Source of the DNA: Massilia sp. HP4
GTDB taxonomy: Bacteria > Pseudomonadota > Gammaproteobacteria > Burkholderiales > Burkholderiaceae_D
Direction: 5' to 3'
DNA length: 64,000 nt
Assembly (NCBI RefSeq): GCF_005222695.1
Contig: NZ_STGG01000041.1
Coordinates: 186,001-250,000, forward strand
Shown here piece by piece: positions 25,135-34,006 of this stretch. A program made the position numbers and the translations under genes. Within the stretch, counting starts at the first letter, position 1; every line of letters begins with the position of its first letter. The notes beneath the pieces are model-generated. The model worked only from the letters and a program-made list of their open reading frames with translations. It did no database searches and was not told where the DNA came from.

Positions 25135-28100
25135 TTAGACGCTCCTGAGCCCTTGGCTCTCTTGTCGTGCAGCCCCAAGGGCACTTTCAAACCGCCCACG
25201 ACTCGCAGCCCTAACATGATGCATCCCCAACCGCTTCGCCATCGCAGCCACAGCCCCATCCCTGCCTTTGCCTTCCGCAAGGACTAAGTTGGCCAAGGAC
25301 ACCAGCTCAGCCATGCAAATTTCATCCACATTTCGCTCGGCGTCCGAGTCACCACTGAACACGATTGCAGCCTCAGGCCCTCGGTCATTCGGCCAGAAGA
25401 ACACTCCTACGTCTTCCTCAGTATGCTTCAAGCACGATAACGCGATCGCCGATACGCGCTCCTGGATACGCGACCCTGTGCGTTGCCAACCATGGGCCCT
25501 AGCAATCTTCCGCGCTAAGACCGTGTCCCGGAGCGGCCCATCACGCCCGACAATCTGCTCGACCATCGTACGAAGCTGAACATCGTAGGCGGCATCAAAA
25601 AAAGCGTCGGCCTTCACCCCAAACGATCCCGCACACAGGTCGAGTTCCGACTGTCGAGCAGCCGCCGCGCTGTTACCAGATTTGACGCCGTCTTGAGCGG
25701 CATCTTCTTCAGGTGAACCCGTATCAATTGGCACTCCTATTTCAGGAGCGGCGCTCGCCTCTGCCCGAGCCCTAGCAATGGCCTCCCTCGCCTCAACCTC
25801 GGCCGCTTCCCGCTCCTTGTCCTTGCTACGCTGGTGCCGGCTAAGCTCCAGCAATCGCTCCAACGATGCATGCACCTTCTCAAGCGTCCTCTCTCTATCA
25901 ACCCACCAGTCGGTCGACCAAATGCGCACGATCTCCCACCCTAGCCCGCGCAGCACTTGCTCACGAAGCATGTCCCGATCGCGCGCCGTAGCTGACCGAT
26001 GATAGGTCGCGCCATCGCATTCAACACCGCATAGATATCTGCCCGGCGCGTCGGGATGAACTACTCCCAAGTCGACGCGGAATGACGACGCACCAATCTG
26101 CGTTTGCACATGCCACCCTTTCGACGCTAGTGCACTTGCCACTGCTTCTTCAAACGGGCTCTCGAACCCACCAAGGCTGCCTTTGGTTGCTTCGGCGAGG
26201 GCCCGCGGGCCACGCTCTGCAAACTCCAGAAAGTGCCTCAAGTCCCTCACGCCAGCCGCCTGCGTGCGCGATAGATCAAACTGCTCCGCCTTCAAGCTCG
26301 AAAACACCCGCAGTTCGTGGCGCGCGCGGGTGATTGCCACGTTCAGCCGGCGCTCACCGCCATCCCGATTCATTGGCCCGAAATTCATCGAAACTGCGCC
26401 AGCGAGATCAGGCCCGTACGTGATCGAAAAGTAGATGATGTCGCGCTCATCCCCCTGGACTGATTCCAGGTTCTTCACGAACAGCGGCTCCAGCTCCATC
26501 TCCGAAAAATACGACTCCAGCGACGGGTCCTTCCTGCGTTCGTCGTCGAGTAAGTCCTCGATGAGATTCATTTGTTCACTATTAAAGGTGACTACGCCGA
26601 TGGTCAACTTGGAATCCTTGAAACCTGGCGATTTCAGCTTGGCGACGATGTCCGCTACCAACGCTTTTGCTTCCAGTTGGTTAGTGCGCGCGCCTCCCTT
26701 CGCGTAGACACCTGCGACGTGATGGAAGCTGACAGCACGGTCTTCGGTGACGGGTGATGGGAACGTCACCAGGCCTCCACCGTAGTAACGGTGGTTGGAG
26801 AATGCGATTAGTGACTCGTTGCGGCTACGGTAGTGCCAGGCCAAGTTCATCGTGGGCAAATTCGCGCCCATGCACTCGTCGAGAATGCTTTCCAGGTCGC
26901 CTTCGACGTCCTCGTCGTCCGCCGACGATTCGGCGCGATCGAAGAAAGCTGTCGGCGGGAGCTGTTTCGGGTCGCCGACCATCACGACCTGTTTGCCGCG
27001 CGCCATGGCGCCGATCGCGTCCCATACCGGAATCTGCGACGCCTCATCAAACACGACAAGGTCGAACGTGCTGGCGTCCGCCGCCAGGTACTGGGCAATC
27101 GACAAAGGGCTCATCAGCAGGCAAGGCGTCAGCTTCGCGAGCGCAGTCGGGATGATCTTCATGAGTTCACGCAGCGGCTTGTGCTGCTTCTTCTTGTTGA
27201 TCTCATGGCGCAGCTCGCCCCACTCTGAATTGCGGGTAACTGTATCGGCCTTTGGCATGCCGGCACACAGTGACGCCCTCACCCACGCACGCGTTACGTC
27301 GGTGAATTGCTTCTCGAGCGCACGAAAGTCGCCGATGCGTTTCTCGTGTTCCGCCGAAACGAAGCCACGGATGACCGGTTCGTTGTCAACCGCCCGGTTG
27401 AGCCACCAGCGGCTGTAGTTTGTTTCGAATGCCCTTAACACCTCAGATAGCCGCATTGCGCCGCTTTCCATCGCATGGACAAGCGGGGCGAGCGAATGTG
27501 CCATCGCTTCGTCGCGAACTTTCCGCCATGCGCACCAGGCCCTGAGGCGAGGTTCGGCGGACACGATCTGCATGCAACAGGTGATCAAGTCGTCCAACGA
27601 CAATTCGTTGAAATGCAGAGCCACGCCTTCGCTGAAGGCGCCGGTTGTGGAAAGGTGTCCGACCGCCGGCTGGAATGCCTCAAGCCCATGCAGGTACTGC
27701 CTGCTGGCGCCGACAAACGGTCCGGACGGACCAAGCATGGCGTTCCCATCGACGACCAGCTGCTCGAATGCATGCCGAAGCGCCGCCGTGTCCTCCGGTG
27801 ATTCGGCCAGGTTAGAAATGGCAGCCGAAACGCTCCCGTGAAATGCCGCCACGCGGACTATCGTCTCTTCGCTGGTTTGCAGGCCGGCCCAAGTACCACC
27901 AGTAAGCGAGCGCAGTTCATCGAAGCCCCGCAGCTTTTCTTCGACAACCGCGCGCTGGCGCAACCGCTGGTAGTCGGCCGCTAATGCTGCGCCGCAATCG
28001 GACGACGCCACTTCGTCGTGTTCGCCTTGGAGTGCTCCTGCGTCCTGGACATCCCGGAGAGCGGTCGCAAAGCGCATTGCAGCAGCCAACAGATGCGAGC

Positions 28101-31100
28101 GGGTCGCGTGCCCGGCCCACAGACCGCCTGTGTCGTCCGATAGAGCCTGCAGACCAGCGATATCTGCATCGAGCCCTCGCAACATCCGAAGACGATCTAG
28201 CTCGGCGGCGAGTGCGGCACCGCACCTGCCATTCTCGATAGACTCGAATTCCTGATCGGCCCAGTCGGCCCGCTGGCGCGCCTTTGCCAGCGACTCCTGA
28301 AACCGCAGCGCCGTCCGGACGAATTCCTGCCGCGTTTTCAAACCTGCCCAGATCCCTTCGACTACCGGACCGATCTCGACCCCCGCAAGCTCGGATTTGA
28401 GATCGCGGATGCGCACCAGGATCGGAAGGTCCTTCGCGACGTCCGCATCACCTGCTCCCGTCACACAGTCCTGCAAGGTCCTGGTGAGCTGGCGCTTGCG
28501 CAGCCATGACATCGGCCACACGCTGCGCTCGGCCTCCGCCCAGCCCCGCTGCAGCTGATGGACGTTGACCTGCTCTACCTGCTCGCCGTACCGAACGGAC
28601 AAGTTGTCTTCGCTCGCCGCCAGATCGTCAAGGAGCCTCAGCCCTTTCTCCAGCTCGGCCACTGCGTCCGCCGACCACGGTTTCCCAAGCTCCGTATGCA
28701 CGCGTTCTCGCTCGGCCAGCAGCGCAAGCGCTTTTTTGCAGCGCGCAACGAGGGACTCCGGCCAGGCCGGGCTGATTTGTGCGGTCAGTTCCCGATGCTG
28801 GAGGACGAACTGCATCCCTTCCCGCAGGCGGCCAAGCAGTTCCGGCACATTAGGGCGGAACACGAAGCCCCATTGGTGACCAAACGCGTCTGGAAGGCTG
28901 CGCGACAGCTCGGCGATCGCGGCACGAGCGCGCCGGTTCGTTGGAAGGCCCAACAGACCGGTCACATCCTGGAAAGCCGAAATCGCACGCTGCACGTCCC
29001 CAGCGGCTGGGACAACGAAGCGTGCAGCACCGACAAAAGACTGCTGCCACGTGGGCGTCCAATCCGCGCGGCCGACTGCCATCAGCGGTCCCCTGAGAAG
29101 CTCGTCGGTGCCGACCGCCTCCGCGTTCACACCGAGCCGTTCGGCCACCTCGCGTAGCAGGTCGAGCTGGGCCAGGTCATGGACGTTCGCATCGGTCCAG
29201 GAGAGCTCGAGCACCGGCACGTCTGTTCCATCGACAACGTTGCCGATTGCCTTGTAGATCGTGAGGCCGTTCGGATGCCGGTGATGCAGCCGCTCGACAT
29301 ACTCATTGAGGCCGTCACGGTAGCGCCTCAGCTTGAGGGCTTGTGCGCGCCACTCATTTGGATCGACATCGCCCTGCGCATCCCATGCCTTTTGAAGCTG
29401 GGTGATCACATCGAGCTTGCGCGCTTTGCTGGAGTGGAGCTCCAGACAGAATTCGCCCAGGCCCACTTCGCGCAAGCGCCGGTACACAACATCCAGCGCC
29501 GCGATCTTTTCGGAGACAAACAGGACGCGCTTGCCTTCAGCGAGGCATTGGGCAATAAGGTTGGCGATCGTCTGGCTCTTGCCGGTACCCGGGGGCCCTA
29601 TGAGAACGAAGTCCTTTCCCTTCGCCCCCGCCATCACGGCCGACAGCTGCGAGGAATCGGCGGGTAACGGGCAGAACGTCGTCTCGGGCCCAAAATCGGC
29701 GTCCAACTGCTTCGCTATCGGGAACGCAACCGTCGAGGGATACGGCTCGCGCGGTGTGTCGATCAGGTGCCGTACAACTGCGCTCTGACGCAACTGGTCG
29801 GTTCGCTGCGCCAGGTCCACCCACATCAGGTATTTGGCGAACGAAAACGATGCTAGCACAACTTCGTCTGACACCTCCCACCCCTTGATGTCGCGGACTG
29901 CATGCGACACAATCTTCCAGATGCGTGCAATGTCCAATCCGGCATCGTCGTGCGGCAGGTCGCCGTCCATGATACCCAGGTTCAGGTTGAAATCCTGGCG
30001 CAACATCTCGATAAGCGTCGGGTTGAAGCGCGGCTCGTCCTCGTGCAGGCACACCGTAAAGCCGGACCGCGCGCTCTTTCGGTGCAGGGAAACCGGAATA
30101 AGGATCAACGGCGCCTTATATTTCTGCCCGCCTTTATCGTCGCGTGTCCAGTTCAAGAACCCGAGCGCAAGAAACAGCGTGTTCGCGCCGCCCTCCTGCA
30201 GCGTCGTCCGCGCGTTGCGATACAAGTCGACCAGCCTGGTTTCAAGTTCCGTCTGATCCGCGCTGACGAACACTTCGCGCCGCTTGAGCGCGTCGAGAGC
30301 ATGCTCGCGGCGCACGTCCTCACGAGAACGCTGCTCGTGTATAGCTTGATTACGCGGGTCCCGCCCGTCCATCAGGTCCGGCCGGGGCAATAACCGGATC
30401 GGCGCACCGTCTGACAACATGTCTTCCAGTGCACCGGGTTCTGGAGCGTCCAAGCGGATGGACTTTTTCCCAGACTTAAAATTGAGCAGATTGTTGCGCA
30501 GCGAAAGGTCGAGCAGCTTGCGCTGCCAGCGCGCGAGCCTGTCCTTAGGGTCGAGCACTGGTACTTCCGTAACCAGTAAGTCGTCATCAGGAAGATCCGG
30601 CGCCCCATCATCGAAAGTCGAGGCGGTTCCGTGGATCGCATCGTCGCTAGGGGGAATAACGACCTGGCTGTCGGCGCTGGCGAGCGGCTTGATGCGCTGC
30701 ATACGAGCACGCCGGATGTCGACGACGAGCTCGAACTCTTCCTCTTTCTCTTCCGAGATCGCGCTCGCGGCTAACTCGGTGGCGTACGTAAAGGTTGGGG
30801 CCGGGCGTTGGGTAATCAACGTGGTCTCGAACAGCACCAGTTCCTTCAGCCTCACGCGCTTGCGAATGGCGGTTACGTCGTCCACCACCACCGTCGAGAA
30901 TTCTTCTTGGCGCAGCCAGACCCCGGCAAACGCGTGCCCTTTTGTGAACACGACGATGGGGTTCAAGCCAGCTTGTTCCAGTGCCGAGCAAAACAGTAGC
31001 GTGAGATCGAGACAAGTACCGATGCGGGCGTCCAGCAATTGCGACGAGCTGCGGACCTTTTGTCCGCGGTGCTCGAAACTCGCAGGCGGCAATGCATAGT

Positions 31101-31719
31101 CGAGGCCGAGACCTGCCACCGCCGTCCACAGTGCCGAGGCGAGCTCCCATGCCCGTTTCGCGCCCTCCTGGTAGCCGTTCAGTGCAGGGCTTTTGCCCGC
31201 CTCCCTGAGAACTTGCGCGGTTTGCTTCAGCAGCCGGTCGACGGCCAGCTCGTTAGGCTGTACGAACGCCGCAACAAGATCCGGAAGATGGGACAAGCCA
31301 CCCCACTGGTTACGCGGCAGGAGCTCGACCTTGCGTTCTTCGGTCGCGAGCACCCGCTCGTCTGCCGTTCCCGCCTTCTCGACCACGGAAAATGTCATGG
31401 TTGAGGTCTCTGCCTCGGTCAGTTTGCCGAGCAGGACGCCGTCGAGAGACACGTCACAGTCCTTGATGCCGTAACGGGACTTCGGACCGCATGCATCGAT
31501 CGACCATGTCTTCGGTTTCAAAAATGGGGGGTAAGACTCGAGACGTACTTGCAGGAGCGAGAGTTCGCGGTCACTGTCGTTCACGACCGTCAGTTCGCGC
31601 AAGAGGGGAACAGAATTCTGAAAGTCTGCGAGGTTGAGCTTGCTAGTGTTCGAAATACGGATCGAATAATCGATCGGTGCCTTGGCGGTGGTTTCCGCCG
31701 AATCCAATACCTGTTCCAC
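25135..31719 (-). CDS. giant defence-type protein: transglutaminase-like, DUF4011, SF1 helicase, Vsr-like nuclease, DUF3320
   Basis: About 2194 residues. An N-terminal beta-rich part is followed by a transglutaminase-like segment (GTCLDLTLLF, KGHAFAGVWL, VVVDDVTA; Cys near 235). Next is DUF4011 (RWQRKLLDLSLRNNLLNF), then an SF1/Upf1-type helicase with Walker A GPPGTGKSQT at about 710, Walker B VVFDEASQIP near 1560 and NVAITRARHEL near 1795. A Vsr/DUF559-type nuclease core follows (VDLGVVHPD, GVECDGATYH near 1905), then DUF3320 at the end. Proteins of this build occur in defence islands; direct activity is not known here. GTG 31719 is taken as start, with GGGGA upstream; TTG 31731 is the alternative. 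It is the largest gene of module B-C and stands alone. Confidence 0.85.
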   Translation of the reverse strand: MEQVLDSAETTAKAPIDYSIRISNTSKLNLADFQNSVPLLRELTVVNDSDRELSLLQVRLESYPPFLKPKTWSIDACGPKSRYGIKDCDVSLDGVLLGKLTEAETSTMTFSVVEKAGTADERVLATEERKVELLPRNQWGGLSHLPDLVAAFVQPNELAVDRLLKQTAQVLREAGKSPALNGYQEGAKRAWELASALWTAVAGLGLDYALPPASFEHRGQKVRSSSQLLDARIGTCLDLTLLFCSALEQAGLNPIVVFTKGHAFAGVWLRQEEFSTVVVDDVTAIRKRVRLKELVLFETTLITQRPAPTFTYATELAASAISEEKEEEFELVVDIRRARMQRIKPLASADSQVVIPPSDDAIHGTASTFDDGAPDLPDDDLLVTEVPVLDPKDRLARWQRKLLDLSLRNNLLNFKSGKKSIRLDAPEPGALEDMLSDGAPIRLLPRPDLMDGRDPRNQAIHEQRSREDVRREHALDALKRREVFVSADQTELETRLVDLYRNARTTLQEGGANTLFLALGFLNWTRDDKGGQKYKAPLILIPVSLHRKSARSGFTVCLHEDEPRFNPTLIEMLRQDFNLNLGIMDGDLPHDDAGLDIARIWKIVSHAVRDIKGWEVSDEVVLASFSFAKYLMWVDLAQRTDQLRQSAVVRHLIDTPREPYPSTVAFPIAKQLDADFGPETTFCPLPADSSQLSAVMAGAKGKDFVLIGPPGTGKSQTIANLIAQCLAEGKRVLFVSEKIAALDVVYRRLREVGLGEFCLELHSSKARKLDVITQLQKAWDAQGDVDPNEWRAQALKLRRYRDGLNEYVERLHHRHPNGLTIYKAIGNVVDGTDVPVLELSWTDANVHDLAQLDLLREVAERLGVNAEAVGTDELLRGPLMAVGRADWTPTWQQSFVGAARFVVPAAGDVQRAISAFQDVTGLLGLPTNRRARAAIAELSRSLPDAFGHQWGFVFRPNVPELLGRLREGMQFVLQHRELTAQISPAWPESLVARCKKALALLAERERVHTELGKPWSADAVAELEKGLRLLDDLAASEDNLSVRYGEQVEQVNVHQLQRGWAEAERSVWPMSWLRKRQLTRTLQDCVTGAGDADVAKDLPILVRIRDLKSELAGVEIGPVVEGIWAGLKTRQEFVRTALRFQESLAKARQRADWADQEFESIENGRCGAALAAELDRLRMLRGLDADIAGLQALSDDTGGLWAGHATRSHLLAAAMRFATALRDVQDAGALQGEHDEVASSDCGAALAADYQRLRQRAVVEEKLRGFDELRSLTGGTWAGLQTSEETIVRVAAFHGSVSAAISNLAESPEDTAALRHAFEQLVVDGNAMLGPSGPFVGASRQYLHGLEAFQPAVGHLSTTGAFSEGVALHFNELSLDDLITCCMQIVSAEPRLRAWCAWRKVRDEAMAHSLAPLVHAMESGAMRLSEVLRAFETNYSRWWLNRAVDNEPVIRGFVSAEHEKRIGDFRALEKQFTDVTRAWVRASLCAGMPKADTVTRNSEWGELRHEINKKKQHKPLRELMKIIPTALAKLTPCLLMSPLSIAQYLAADASTFDLVVFDEASQIPVWDAIGAMARGKQVVMVGDPKQLPPTAFFDRAESSADDEDVEGDLESILDECMGANLPTMNLAWHYRSRNESLIAFSNHRYYGGGLVTFPSPVTEDRAVSFHHVAGVYAKGGARTNQLEAKALVADIVAKLKSPGFKDSKLTIGVVTFNSEQMNLIEDLLDDERRKDPSLESYFSEMELEPLFVKNLESVQGDERDIIYFSITYGPDLAGAVSMNFGPMNRDGGERRLNVAITRARHELRVFSSLKAEQFDLSRTQAAGVRDLRHFLEFAERGPRALAEATKGSLGGFESPFEEAVASALASKGWHVQTQIGASSFRVDLGVVHPDAPGRYLCGVECDGATYHRSATARDRDMLREQVLRGLGWEIVRIWSTDWWVDRERTLEKVHASLERLLELSRHQRSKDKEREAAEVEAREAIARARAEASAAPEIGVPIDTGSPEEDAAQDGVKSGNSAAAARQSELDLCAGSFGVKADAFFDAAYDVQLRTMVEQIVGRDGPLRDTVLARKIARAHGWQRTGSRIQERVSAIALSCLKHTEEDVGVFFWPNDRGPEAAIVFSGDSDAERNVDEICMAELVSLANLVLAEGKGRDGAVAAMAKRLGMHHVRAASRGRFESALGAARQESQGLRSV

Positions 31720-31731
31720 GCTCGTCCCCAA

Positions 31732-32317
31732 TTGTAGCCCTGTCTTTACGCCTTACCGCGCACATATCGCTACGGAATTCGGCCATGATTGACGGTAACA
31801 TATTGAAAACAAACAAACACTCACCAATTCTCTCAGGAATGTTAAGCGATGCGATTCCATTCGAACGCCTAAAACGACTGCGAGGGTTTTCACAGTCGAG
31901 ACAGCAAGAAATAATGGGTAGACGAAACGTAAAATCTGTCAGAAAATTTCACAAAAAAGAGCGTTTTCAGATAGGCATTTTTACAACGTGCGCTACAGTA
32001 GCGGCGCGAGATTTTTCAGTGCCAGTAGGTTCTTCGGGCGGGCACCGCAAATCCGTATCCTGCATTACTTGGAGATCGATATACTCCTGTTTAGTAGCTT
32101 GCCCTTCTCCAGCTGTAAAGGCAACACCCCGCCAGTTACTAACGCGGTGTCCGTGAACGCATACGTTCGATAGACAGTTGCGCCGGCTACCATGATTAAT
32201 AGCCAGCAGCACGCTGGTATACGCATACTTCAGCGGTAGCGCCCCAGATTCAGTGCCATGTTTAATACCATTGAATTTTTTGCCTAGCGCTGCATGGACA
32301 TGCCCGTCCGACAAAAT
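31732..32317. other. gap between the giant helicase gene and att-like site C
   Basis: About 590 bp of AT-rich DNA with no convincing gene. A 122-codon frame on the minus strand (31967-32335) starts inside the terminator hairpin and has no family-like features. The first 150 bp should hold the promoter of the helicase gene. Confidence 0.5.
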
Positions 32318-32356
32318 AAAAAAGCCGTTGATCATACATACGAATGATCAACGGCT
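32318..32356 (-). terminator. hairpin terminator of repeat C
   Basis: A 13-bp perfect stem (AGCCGTTGATCAT with ATGATCAACGGCT) and an 8-nt loop are followed on the minus strand by a T run. It occupies the same position relative to the guaA-like tail as the UUCG hairpins of A, B and D, but its sequence is unrelated. Confidence 0.85.
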
Positions 32357-32378
32357 CTTCAGTTTTCACTTCAAAATC

Positions 32379-32488
32379 AGTTACTTAGAAACTCCGGTCA
32401 CTCCCACTCAGTCATCAACAAGACAAAAAATCCTTTATATAACAACCATTTAAAAATCACACATCATTCGATACCACGAAAAATACCA
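32379..32488 (-). repeat. att-like site C: guaA 3'-tail plus TACCA boxes
   Basis: On the minus strand, codons L-M-T-E-W-E then TGA (32398-32415) match the end of GuaA. A weak inverted repeat (AGTT/AACT, 32379-32393) follows the stop. Two TACCACG boxes start at 32472 and 32484, again 12 bp apart and 74 bp from the stop. It separates module B-C from module C-D. Confidence 0.68.
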
Positions 32489-32628
32489 CGTTTGACCGCG
32501 CTAAGGCAGTGCTCAACTCCTTCGACAGTTCCGGAGGATTGTTGAGAAGCCTCAACAAGGACAAGCTCACCTTGGGAGCCCGAAATATCATGCGAGGGAG
32601 TAGGCCTCTGTGAAGTAGCAATCGCCGG

Positions 32629-33846
32629 CTATTTAGTTGTTGTCGGCGAGCCATACCACTCCCATCGGAGGAAGTCCGGAAAACGACGGAGATGGTCGCG
32701 CGTCTTTGCCAACCTACTCATCTCTTGCGCGAGACTGGCGAAGTGTTGACCAATTTCTTCATACCGGTGTACGGCCTCGGGCAGATTGAACTCGTTTAGC
32801 ATCGCGTCCAGACTCTTGGTCTTACTGTCGCGCGCCGAGTGCAGGAATCCGAACAACCCTGACACGAGCAACAGTACCTCAGAGGGGATGACAGGATTCG
32901 CAGGCATCGCTTGCTTCTGAAGTTGCACCCCCGCATGAAGCACCATGAGCATCCGCGCCGGTAGTGGCGGATGCGTGCTCGCAGCGAGATCACCAAGCTC
33001 CTTGCGAGGCTTTGACAAGAGTGCGGCGAGCCCGATCGACGAACCCACCAGCACTGCAAACCACCTAAGCTTTGGATTCGTCAGAACGGTTTCCCACACG
33101 ATGTCTCTGTGATCGTTGCCGAGCTTGCCCCTCGTTGCGAACATCTTAGCCTGCATTTCTAGATACTCGATCGTGTAACGCAATCCGTTCAGGTCAGCAT
33201 CGGCTTCCAATGCTTGTTGCCATGCCTTGGGTCCGCCACCGTCCGACGGCGCTGCGGCGAGTGATACTTCGTCGATAGACCAAGTGCGCTCGTCGTCAGA
33301 CAAGCGCTGAAGTTCCTCGCTTGCCGACGCCGTAGCCATGACCCATTCGTGTCCTAGGCCCGCATGAGCAAGCTCGTGATGAACTATGAAGTCGAAGGCG
33401 ATCTGGGCGAGCACCTCGCCATAGCTCTGGAAATCGCGATTGGCTTCTGGCATCTCAGCCCAGAGTTGGCGGACGAAGTTGTTGTCATCCGGCGGGCTCT
33501 GCATCGCCACCGCCAAAAGTCTGTTCACCTGACCGCAAACCGCCTGGATATTCTCGATGAGTCCTTGGGTCACCACGATGCCGTAGCACTTGTATGCCCA
33601 AAAAGCCCATGCCCCCAGCTCATTTGACCTGATGATTGCGAACTCGATTGATTTGGCGTACTTCGGGTTGTTCTCCGAGATGCATTTCTCCATGCGAGAA
33701 GCCATGCGCTGACCGAGCTGGAGAAACTGCTGTTGCTCTGCGGCCAAAACACCCATCTCGCCTACCAACCGAACTGGATCTGTCCAATTTTTGTTCAACA
33801 GTTTGTAGTTGGCTTTCAGCCACTCATGCAGGTAGCGCTGTTGCAA
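32629..33846 (-). CDS. HExxH zinc protease (M48/U49 Lit-like)
   Basis: A 405-residue protein. The zinc site is H157-E158-L-A-H161 in FDFIVHHELAHAGLGHE, with a third-ligand region LEADADLNG (Glu214/Asp218). Such an ExxxD arrangement is seen in M48 peptidases and in the U49 family of the phage-exclusion protease Lit. A conserved-looking HPPLPARML follows, and one weak hydrophobic stretch is at about 262-278. TTG 33846 is the best start because GGGGAG lies 8 bp before it. The gene follows the AAA ATPase gene by 160 bp on the same strand, suggesting an ATPase-protease pair. Protease class is secure; the Lit link is inference from the motif and defence context. Confidence 0.75.
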   Translation of the reverse strand: MQQRYLHEWLKANYKLLNKNWTDPVRLVGEMGVLAAEQQQFLQLGQRMASRMEKCISENNPKYAKSIEFAIIRSNELGAWAFWAYKCYGIVVTQGLIENIQAVCGQVNRLLAVAMQSPPDDNNFVRQLWAEMPEANRDFQSYGEVLAQIAFDFIVHHELAHAGLGHEWVMATASASEELQRLSDDERTWSIDEVSLAAAPSDGGGPKAWQQALEADADLNGLRYTIEYLEMQAKMFATRGKLGNDHRDIVWETVLTNPKLRWFAVLVGSSIGLAALLSKPRKELGDLAASTHPPLPARMLMVLHAGVQLQKQAMPANPVIPSEVLLLVSGLFGFLHSARDSKTKSLDAMLNEFNLPEAVHRYEEIGQHFASLAQEMSRLAKTRDHLRRFPDFLRWEWYGSPTTTK

Positions 33847-34006
33847 TTATCTTACTCCCCTAAAATAAAGACCATTTGCACACTATCTAGTTTTGAAATA
33901 TTGACAGCTGCGAAGCTCCAAGAAACAAGCCACAGACAACGTGAAGCGCGTCATCAGCACTGATATATTTTCTCGACTCATCTGTGGATCACGCCAGGTG
34001 AATCAA

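Noticed and set aside
31967-32335. 122-codon minus-strand frame in the gap before site C
   Set aside because: Its first codons lie in a terminator hairpin, it has no ribosome site and its composition is not protein-like.
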